Positions 58,540-64,000 of a DNA stretch of 64,000 nt are shown here, piece by piece (the first letter of the stretch is position 1; every line of letters begins with the position of its first letter). Made by a program: the position numbers and the translations under genes. The notes under the pieces were generated by a model, which saw nothing but the letters and a program-made list of their open reading frames with translations, ran no database searches and was not told the origin of the DNA. The stretch spans positions 186,001 through 250,000 of the forward strand of contig JAEYPT010000008.1 of assembly GCA_023410445.1 (NCBI GenBank). Direction: 5' to 3'. This DNA is from Bacillota bacterium. Its GTDB lineage: Bacteria > Bacillota > Clostridia > Oscillospirales > Acutalibacteraceae.

Positions 58540-59454
58540 TTATTTAATCATGCTGGCGACTTCGTCGGCAAAATTGTCCTGACGCTTCTCAAGGCCTTCG
58601 CCCTTTTCAAAGCGGACATAGTCGACGATCTTAATGCTGCCGCCCAGTTTTTTACCCGTCTGCTCCGTAAACTGCTTAATGGAGAGGGAATCATCCTTAA
58701 TGTAGGCCTGATCCACAAGGCAAACTTCCTTGAAGAACTTCTGCAGTCTGCCGGTGACGATCTTCTCGGCAATTTCGGCCGGTTTACCGGACTCCATGAT
58801 CTGCTGCTTCAGAATTTCCTTTTCATGTGCCACAACATCGGCGGGCACGCTAGCCTCATCCAGATACTGCGGAACAATCGCGGCAATCTGCATGCAGACG
58901 TCCTTTGCATATTCTTCGAACTCCGGCTTTGCAGCAACAGCCGCATCCGCCTCGAACTTCGTCAGAACGGCAATTTTGCCTTCCGCATGGATATAAGCGC
59001 CGAGCACGCCTTCGAATTTCTGAAAACGGCGGATTTTGAGGTTTTCGCCGATCTTCAGGATTTTTTCCTTCAAAATGGCGTCGATTGTCTCGTCGTAGCC
59101 TGCCGCTTTGCACGCAAGCAGAGCGTCCACATCGGCCGGGCTATTTGCCAGCACCGTGTCGGCACAGGTTTTAACAAAGGCCTGAAATTCGGCGTTTTTC
59201 GCCACAAAATCCGTCTCTGCGTTGACTTCGATCGCAACGCCTGCGTTTTTCGCATCATTCAGACCGGCATAAGCAATTCCTTCTGCAGCGATGCGGCCGG
59301 CTTTTTTCGTTGCAGCAGCCAGACCCTTTTCACGGAGAAAATCAATTGCCTTATCCATATCGCCGTCCGAAGCGGACAGCGCCTTTTTACAATCCATCAT
59401 ACCGCAGCCGGTTTTTGCACGAAGATCCGCAACATCCTTAGCTGTAAATGCCAT
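58540..59454 (-). CDS. tsf: Translation elongation factor Ts
   Basis: Guanine nucleotide exchange factor of EF-Tu, 304 residues. N-terminal UBA-like domain with VADLRAKTGCGMMDCKKAL (about 8-26) is the family signature; the core has VEVNAETDFVAKNAEF-like residues (about 75-90) and MSKRFEK-type text at RRFQKFEGVLGAYIHAEGKIAVL. It follows rpsB by 51 bases, the standard order. Confidence 0.96.
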   Translation of the reverse strand: MAFTAKDVADLRAKTGCGMMDCKKALSASDGDMDKAIDFLREKGLAAATKKAGRIAAEGIAYAGLNDAKNAGVAIEVNAETDFVAKNAEFQAFVKTCADTVLANSPADVDALLACKAAGYDETIDAILKEKILKIGENLKIRRFQKFEGVLGAYIHAEGKIAVLTKFEADAAVAAKPEFEEYAKDVCMQIAAIVPQYLDEASVPADVVAHEKEILKQQIMESGKPAEIAEKIVTGRLQKFFKEVCLVDQAYIKDDSLSIKQFTEQTGKKLGGSIKIVDYVRFEKGEGLEKRQDNFADEVASMIK

Positions 59455-59505
59455 TTTCTATTCCTCGCATTTCGTCAATAGTTCATTTATCAGAAAGCAA
59501 GCCGA

Positions 59506-60249
59506 TTATTCGGCCTTTGCTTCCTCTTCCTCGGCTGCTTCCGCCGCTGCCGCAGCAGCGCCCATCTGGCCTTCTTTGCCTTCAATGATGGCATTAGCCA
59601 TGGTCTCGGAGATCAACTTTACGGCGCGGATAGCGTCGTCGTTGCCGGGGATAACATAATCGATTTCATCCGGGTCGCAGTTGGTGTCGACGATCGCAAC
59701 GATCGGAATATCCAGCTTCTTGGCTTCCGCAACAGCGATGCGTTCTTTTCTCGGATCGACAATGAACAGGGCGCCGGGAAGATCCCGCATTTCCTTGATG
59801 CCGCCGAGGAATTTCTCGAGCTTTTCAATTTCAAGCTTCAGCTTGCCGACTTCCTTTTTGGGGAGAAGATCAAACGTGCCGTCCTCTTCCATCGTCTTGA
59901 GCTGATTCAGACGGTCGATTCTGCGGCGAATGGTGCGGAAGTTGGTGAGCATGCCGCCCAGCCAGCGAGCGTTCACATAATAGGCACCCGCGCGCTCTGC
60001 TTCGTCTTTAATGGATTCCTGAGCCTGCTTCTTCGTACCGACAAACAGAACAGATTTGCCTTCCATGGAAAGGTCGCGTACGAAATTGTAGGCGTCTTCC
60101 AGCTTGCGGACGGTTTTCTGCAGGTCGATGATATAGATGCCATTGCGCTCGGTGAAGATGTACTCCGCCATTTTCGGGTTCCATCTGCGGGTCTGATGAC
60201 CGAAGTGGACACCTGCTTCGAGAAGCTGCTTCATTGATACTACTGCCAT
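59506..60249 (-). CDS. rpsB: 30S ribosomal protein S2
   Basis: Ribosomal protein of 247 residues. Signature 1 is LLEAGVHFGHQTRRWNPKM (about 9-27) and signature 2 PGALFIVDPRKERIAVAEAKKLDIPIVAIVDTN (about 150-182). The C-terminus is an Ala/Glu-rich tail (GAAAAAAEAAEEEEAKAE), typical of Clostridia. A strong AAGGAGG site precedes ATG. The mRNA leader is structured (see the separate entry), so translational self-control by S2 is possible. Confidence 0.97.
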   Translation of the reverse strand: MAVVSMKQLLEAGVHFGHQTRRWNPKMAEYIFTERNGIYIIDLQKTVRKLEDAYNFVRDLSMEGKSVLFVGTKKQAQESIKDEAERAGAYYVNARWLGGMLTNFRTIRRRIDRLNQLKTMEEDGTFDLLPKKEVGKLKLEIEKLEKFLGGIKEMRDLPGALFIVDPRKERIAVAEAKKLDIPIVAIVDTNCDPDEIDYVIPGNDDAIRAVKLISETMANAIIEGKEGQMGAAAAAAEAAEEEEAKAE

Positions 60250-60361
60250 TGCAAAATCCTCCTTGGTTTTACCTCCGCCGGGTTTTTAATTTTATGGCAC
60301 AAGACCTTTTCATGATGTTTCTGAAAAGGCACCAGAGGCCAAACCCGACGTGTGTTTTGCG
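60250..60361 (-). promoter_or_regulatory. Structured 5' leader of rpsB
   Basis: Nested helices on the minus strand: CGGGTTT (60347-60341) with AAACCCG (60285-60279), TGGC with GCCA inside, and an 8-bp hairpin CCTTTTCA/TGAAAAGG (60312-60305 on the plus strand with 60329-60322). The last strand of the outer stem lies near the ribosome site. It resembles an r-protein autoregulatory leader; I cannot assign a known class with certainty. Confidence 0.55.
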
Positions 60362-60367
60362 GGAAAT

Positions 60368-60396
60368 ATTATAACATATGTTCCGCAGGAATACAA
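60368..60396 (-). promoter_or_regulatory. Promoter of rpsB-tsf
   Basis: Minus-strand TTGTAT (60396-60391), 17-bp spacer, TATAAT (60373-60368). Confidence 0.6.
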
Positions 60397-60412
60397 GTCC
60401 CCTCATTTTCCG

Positions 60413-60706
60413 CTATTTTGAGCCGAAAATCGCATAGAGGCCGCGCGGCGGACCTTTTGTTCTGCAATAGGGACTGTATGTAACCAGGATGGTGTCGTCG
60501 CCGATGACCTTGATATCTTCCCATTTTATCACAACATCGTCCTCTCTGCCAAACAGGCCGAAAAAGCGCAGTCGGCCGTAGATGACAAGTGCGGAAACCT
60601 TCGCGCTCACCGTATCGATCTCCAGATCGCTCACGTTCCCGAGGCGAGTGCCGTCCCTGATGTTGATGACCTCCTTGTGGCGCATATCGATGATCCGGCA
60701 GTTCAT
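60413..60706 (-). CDS. YlmC/YmxH family PRC-barrel protein
   Basis: Small protein of 97 residues. The start MNCRIIDMRHKEVINIRDG follows AAAGGGGG. The PRC-barrel pattern is visible: GTRLGNVSDLEIDTVSAKVSALVIYGR and DDVVIKWEDIKVIGDDTILV (about 18-75). YlmC/YmxH proteins are annotated as sporulation-related in Clostridia and Bacillus, with unproven biochemistry. It lies downstream of sigG with about 165 bases between, which include a GC-rich hairpin (60837-60875) that probably ends the sigG transcript. Confidence 0.88.
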   Translation of the reverse strand: MNCRIIDMRHKEVINIRDGTRLGNVSDLEIDTVSAKVSALVIYGRLRFFGLFGREDDVVIKWEDIKVIGDDTILVTYSPYCRTKGPPRGLYAIFGSK

Positions 60707-60836
60707 TTTCACACCCCCTTTCTCCATGTGTATGCGGCAGGAAAATTAATTTGATATTCGCACCCGCGAATGCTACAATTTAAATCAAATTCAGCTTCCG
60801 CGGCGTCTTTTCGACACAAACACCGGAAACGAGGAA

Positions 60837-60875
60837 CGGCGGGAACGGGACGCTTTCCGTCCCGCGCCTGCCGCT
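60837..60875 (-). terminator. GC-rich hairpin at the end of sigG
   Basis: Minus-strand GGCAGGCGCGGGACGGA and CGTCCCGTTCCCGCC pair with a few bulges next to the sigG stop. A T tail is weak, so termination may be partial. Confidence 0.4.
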
Positions 60876-61644
60876 ATATGTCCTTTTTGATTTTGTCAAG
60901 CGCCGCTTTTTCCAGCCGGGACACCTGCGCCTGACTGATGCCGATTTCGGAAGCGACCTCCATCTGGGTTTTCCCCTGAAAATAACGCATGGAAAGAATG
61001 TTCTTTTCCCTGCCGTTCAGGTTCTTGATCGCCTCTTTGAGGGCGATTTCGTCAAGCCAGTTGGAGTCGTCGTTGTTGTCGCCCACCTGATCCATCACGT
61101 AAATGGTGTCACCCCCGTCGGAAAAAACCGGCTCATAGAGCGAAACCGGCTCCACAACGGACTCCAGCGCAACCACGACCTCTTCCCGGGGAATCTCCAA
61201 CGCTTTGGCAATCTCTTCGATGGTTGGCTCCCGGCTATTCTGCGCAATCATCTTTTCCTTGACCTGCATGGCCTTATAGGCCGTATCGCGCAAGGACCGG
61301 CTGACCCGGATGCTGTTGTTGTCCCGAAGATACCGGCGGATTTCACCGATAATCATGGGAACTCCGTAGGTGGAAAAGCGCACACCCTGAGAAATATCGA
61401 AATGGTCGATTGCCTTGATGAGACCGATGCAGCCGACCTGAAACAGATCGTCAAGGTTTTCGCCCCGGTTGGTAAAGCGCTGGATGACGCTGAGAACCAG
61501 ACGGAGATTTCCGCTGATCAGCTCGTCGCGCGCTTTGGGGTCTCCGTCTTTCATCCGGCGCAGCAGTTCCATTTTTTCCTTCTCGGTCAACACCTTGAGC
61601 TTGGATGTGTTGACACCGCAGATTTCAACCTTGTTGTACTGCAC
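60874..61644 (-). CDS. sigG: Sporulation sigma factor SigG
   Basis: Forespore-specific sigma factor of 256 residues. The GTG at 61644 is preferred: GGGGGA lies about 7 bases before it, whereas the ATG at 61659 has no ribosome site. The protein then starts near QYNKVEICGVNTSKLKVL, the SigG hallmark that includes the anti-sigma (CsfB/SpoIIAB) binding segment. Region 2 (LFQVGCIGLIKAIDHFD, FSTYGVPMIIGEIRRYLRD), region 3 and region 4 (LKEAIKNLNGREKNILSMRYF, TQMEVASEIGISQAQVSRLE) are complete. It is normally directly behind sigE; here two plus-strand genes separate them. Confidence 0.95.
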   Translation of the reverse strand: MQYNKVEICGVNTSKLKVLTEKEKMELLRRMKDGDPKARDELISGNLRLVLSVIQRFTNRGENLDDLFQVGCIGLIKAIDHFDISQGVRFSTYGVPMIIGEIRRYLRDNNSIRVSRSLRDTAYKAMQVKEKMIAQNSREPTIEEIAKALEIPREEVVVALESVVEPVSLYEPVFSDGGDTIYVMDQVGDNNDDSNWLDEIALKEAIKNLNGREKNILSMRYFQGKTQMEVASEIGISQAQVSRLEKAALDKIKKDI

Positions 61645-61769
61645 AGCGTATTCCCCCATTCACGGCATTACGGTTTCATTATTACCATGAAGGGCGGCTG
61701 TCATGCAGGAATCCGGTAAATAATAAAATTGATCGTGCGACAATTTTTGATTGAAAGCGTGGAATCTTT

Positions 61770-63146
61770 ATGATCGTCAAAATACCGCCCCGGGTCGATT
61801 CCATTCTGCAGATTCTGGCGCAGAATGGAATTGAAGCCTATGTTGTCGGGGGCTGCGTGCGGGACAGCCTGCTCGGGAAAGAGCCGGAGGACTGGGACGT
61901 GACGGTCTCCGCCCCGCCGGAGGAAATTGAGCGGGCGCTTTCCGGCTTCCGGATTATTGAGACCGGCCTGAAGCACGGCACGGTGACGGTTCTTTCCGCC
62001 GGCCTGCCCGTAGAGGTCACCACTTATCGGATCGACGGTGCCTATTCTGATGGCCGCCACCCGGATGAGGTTCGGTTTACACGGAATCTGCGTGAGGACC
62101 TGGCGCGGCGCGATTTCACGGTCAACGCACTCGCCTGCGGCCGGGACGGAAAAATCGTCGACTGCTTCGGCGGCCGGGACGATCTGGAACAAAAGCTGAT
62201 TCGTTGTGTCGGCGACCCGGACCGGCGGTTCCGTGAGGATGGGCTGCGCATTCTGCGGGCCCTGCGTTTTTCTTCCGTGCTTGGGTTTTCCATTGAACCG
62301 GCGACGGCGCAAAGTCTACTGAGGAACCGGGAACTGCTGAACCATATCGCAATGGAACGGATCGGTTCGGAATTTGTGAAGCTGCTCTGCGGAATTGCGG
62401 CCGCGCCGGTTCTGCGGGAATTCCGCGAGGCGGTCGCTCAGTTCATTCCAGAAATCCGAGGAAGCTTCGATTTTATGCAGAATAACCCCCACCACGTATA
62501 CGACGTATGGGAGCACACGCTGCAAAGCGTCGCGGCGATCGAACCGGACCCGATTCTGCGCCTTACGATGTTCCTGCACGATCTCGGCAAACCACGGCGG
62601 TATACGGAGGACGAGCAGGGAATCGGCCATTTTTACGGTCATGCGGAAGATAGTGCCGCACTTGCGGAACCCATCCTGAACCGCCTGCGGCTGGACCGGC
62701 ACACGATCCGGGACGTTGTTCTGCTGGTGCGGTGGCACGATATTCCGGTCGCCCCGGACGAAACGATCCTCCGGCGTCGACTGAACCGGTTTGGGGAACA
62801 GAATCTCCGGCGGCTCTTAAAAATTCGGGTGGCGGACACCATGGCAAAAAGCCCCGCCCACCGGGAGGAACTGGACACGCTCCGGAACATCGAAACGATT
62901 CTGGACCGGATTCTCGCGGAGGGACAGTGCTTCACGCTGAAGGATCTGGCCGTAAACGGAAAAGACCTTGCGGAAATCGGAATTGTCCCCGGCCCGGAAA
63001 CCGGGGAAACCCTGAAACTGTTGCTCAATGCCGTAATGGAGGGGCACTGCGTCAATCGCCGCGCTCCCCTGCTGGAATACGCAAAGAGCCGGAAAGAAGG
63101 TACGGAACACGGAAACAATCGTTCACCCGCTGAGCCCCGTTTATGA
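61770..63146 (+). CDS. cca: CCA tRNA nucleotidyltransferase
   Basis: Adds or repairs the 3' CCA of tRNAs, 458 residues. The class II nucleotidyltransferase head has VVGGCVRDSLLG and EDWDVTV with the metal Asps (about 25-50), HGTVTV, RRDFTVNALAC, then the poly(A)polymerase-type RNA-binding part (EDGLRILRALRFSSVLGFSIE). A C-terminal HD-like domain has HDLGKPRRYTEDEQGIGHFYGH (about 270-292) and continues with RWHD. In a genome where tRNA-Trp already encodes CCA, the repair role is likely. It is divergent from sigG and overlaps the next gene. Confidence 0.93.
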   Translation: MIVKIPPRVDSILQILAQNGIEAYVVGGCVRDSLLGKEPEDWDVTVSAPPEEIERALSGFRIIETGLKHGTVTVLSAGLPVEVTTYRIDGAYSDGRHPDEVRFTRNLREDLARRDFTVNALACGRDGKIVDCFGGRDDLEQKLIRCVGDPDRRFREDGLRILRALRFSSVLGFSIEPATAQSLLRNRELLNHIAMERIGSEFVKLLCGIAAAPVLREFREAVAQFIPEIRGSFDFMQNNPHHVYDVWEHTLQSVAAIEPDPILRLTMFLHDLGKPRRYTEDEQGIGHFYGHAEDSAALAEPILNRLRLDRHTIRDVVLLVRWHDIPVAPDETILRRRLNRFGEQNLRRLLKIRVADTMAKSPAHREELDTLRNIETILDRILAEGQCFTLKDLAVNGKDLAEIGIVPGPETGETLKLLLNAVMEGHCVNRRAPLLEYAKSRKEGTEHGNNRSPAEPRL

Positions 63147-63615
63147 CGAAAACTCTCGGGTTTTGATTCTCGGGACCATGCCCTCCCCGAAATCCCGCGA
63201 ATACGGGTTTTACTATTTGCACCCACAGAACCGGTTCTGGCGCATCCTGTGCAACCTGTATGGGGAAGAGTACCCGGATTCTCCGGAAGAGAAGCGCGCT
63301 CTGGCACTCCGCTGCCGTATCGCGTTGTGGGACGTGCTGAAAAGCTGCTCGATTCAAGGAGCGGACGACGGGAGCATCCGGGACCCGGTGCCGAACGAAA
63401 TCGGAACATTAATAAGGCGGTCCGGCATCCGCACCGTTGTCACAACCGGTGCGAAGGCGGCCGCCTTATATAAACGCTTCTGCGAAAAGGATACCGGAAT
63501 CAAGGCGCTGGCTTTGCCCTCCACGAGCCCGGCCAACTGCCGATTTTACAGCTACGAAAAGCTGCTGGAAGCCTACCGGGTTCTTTTAACCCTGACTGGG
63601 GAAACGCTCAACTGA
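63109..63615 (+). CDS. Uracil-DNA-glycosylase-superfamily protein (DNA-deoxyinosine glycosylase type)
   Basis: Base-excision repair enzyme of about 168 residues, resembling hypoxanthine-DNA glycosylases (TIGR04274). Catalytic loop region VLILGTMPSPKSREYGFYYLHPQNRFW, then IALWDVLKSC, VVTTGAKAAALY and ALPSTSPANCRFYSYEKLLEAY. The frame has no ATG, GTG or TTG before a TTG at 63163, which would cut into the first beta strand and remove ETIVHPLSPVYDENSRV. An ACG at 63109, 8 bases behind AGAAGG, would give the expected N-terminus, so a rare ACG start, or an ATG changed to ACG, is likely. It overlaps the cca end. Confidence 0.75.
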   Translation, partial: TETIVHPLSPVYDENSRVLILGTMPSPKSREYGFYYLHPQNRFWRILCNLYGEEYPDSPEEKRALALRCRIALWDVLKSCSIQGADDGSIRDPVPNEIGTLIRRSGIRTVVTTGAKAAALYKRFCEKDTGIKALALPSTSPANCRFYSYEKLLEAYRVLLTLTGETLN

Positions 63616-64000
63616 CGCGCTCCAGATCCTTTTTGAGGCGTTCGATAATCCGCTTTTCCAGCCTTGATATGTAGGATTGGGAAATGCCGAGCGTATCGGC
63701 AACTTCCTTCTGCGTGTGTTCCCTCTTGTTATCCAGACCGAAACGAAGCTCCATGATCTCACGCTCGCGCGGAGCCAACCGGGAAACCGCATTGCGCAGA
63801 AGATCGCGCTCCACTTCTTCCTCGATATTCAGATTCACCGTATTCTGGTCGCTGCCAAGGATATCGGAAAGGAGCAGTTCGTTGCCGTCCCAGTCCACGT
63901 TCAGAGGGTCGTCGATGGAAATTTCGTTTTTTAGTTGAGAGGTCTTTCGGAGGTACATCAGAATCTCGTTTTCAATACATCGTGAAGCATAGGTGGCCAG
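63608..64000 (-). CDS. sigE: Sporulation sigma factor SigE, C-terminal part
   Basis: Last 130 residues of the mother-cell sigma factor SigE; the 5' end is outside the window. It enters as LATYASRCIENEILMYLRK, the end of region 2.4 that is characteristic of SigE/SigK. It continues through the SigE-typical DPLNVDWDGNELLLSDILG and a complete region 4 (LAPREREIMELRFGLDN, TQKEVADTLGISQSYISRLEKRI). The pro-sequence and region 2.1 are not visible. It ends convergently with the glycosylase gene, overlapping by 8 bases. Confidence 0.95.
   Translation of the reverse strand: MATYASRCIENEILMYLRKTSQLKNEISIDDPLNVDWDGNELLLSDILGSDQNTVNLNIEEEVERDLLRNAVSRLAPREREIMELRFGLDNKREHTQKEVADTLGISQSYISRLEKRIIERLKKDLERVS

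Noticed and set aside
1..64000. CRISPR arrays, insertion sequences, prophage or integrases
   Set aside because: No regularly spaced repeats, transposase or phage structural genes were seen; the repeats found are short operators or terminators.

Overview
The window is chromosomal DNA from a spore-forming member of the Clostridia, most likely of the Oscillospiraceae/Ruminococcaceae type. Evidence: SigE and SigG and a YlmC-like sporulation protein, a CD1247-type acidic zinc-ribbon protein, class III fructose-bisphosphatase, FabK as enoyl reductase, McsA/McsB, Shine-Dalgarno sites close to AGGAGG throughout, moderately high GC, and many TTG/GTG starts. I see no phage, insertion sequence, plasmid or CRISPR; it is mostly ordered core genome with small accessory patches.

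Layout. 1-4.7 kb: end of murC, pyrG, a DUF4870-like membrane protein, a cyclophilin lipoprotein and an S1-domain protein. 4.7-8.4 kb: a mcsA-mcsB operon with an unknown third gene, a Cys/Gly-rich mini-protein, a TSCPD protein and a PHP phosphoesterase. 8.4-12.3 kb: two ABC-2 exporter systems, the second led by a YtrA-like GntR regulator with a clear operator. 12.4-16.1 kb: nucleoside hydrolase, HD protein, fbp. 16.1-20.3 kb: a phosphate operon pstB-phoU-phoP-phoR behind a four-repeat Pho box. 20.4-22.6 kb: PadR regulator and DHA2 drug exporter sharing an operator. 22.6-29.6 kb: a dipeptide/oligopeptide ABC operon and, divergently, an Xaa-Pro peptidase that could use the imported peptides.

29.7-38.5 kb is a ten-gene fatty-acid operon (fabH-fabK-fabD-fabG-fabF-accB-fabZ-accC-accD-accA) without acpP. 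38.5-39.3 kb is non-coding and holds the fab leader and a candidate small RNA with its own promoter and terminator. 39.3-43.7 kb is a four-gene GH130 / sugar-nucleotidyltransferase / GT4 / (alpha/alpha)6-barrel operon that probably makes and recycles a mannose-containing glycan. Next come a LysE exporter, a NYN-LOTUS protein, a membrane-bound NDP-sugar dehydratase and a sulfonate/nitrate-type ABC operon (47.3-49.8 kb).

49.9-52.6 kb: yqeG-aroQ-efp-CD1247, rpsU and tRNA-Trp. 52.6-57 kb is the most accessory-looking stretch: small ORFs, a flavodoxin/ferredoxin fusion, an XRE-S24 self-cleaving repressor divergent from a small membrane protein with repeated operators, and a GH25 lysozyme. 57-64 kb: DinB-like, YgjP-like and DUF3788 proteins, rpsB-tsf with a structured leader, a YlmC-like protein, sigG, then cca and a DNA glycosylase on the other strand, inserted between sigG and sigE.

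Most notable points: McsB has lost several catalytic residues and may be a pseudokinase; the XRE-S24 repressor module has repeated operators in both divergent promoters; there is a candidate sRNA at 38975-39129; the GH130 cluster is of unknown product; and the DNA glycosylase gene appears to lack a canonical start codon.
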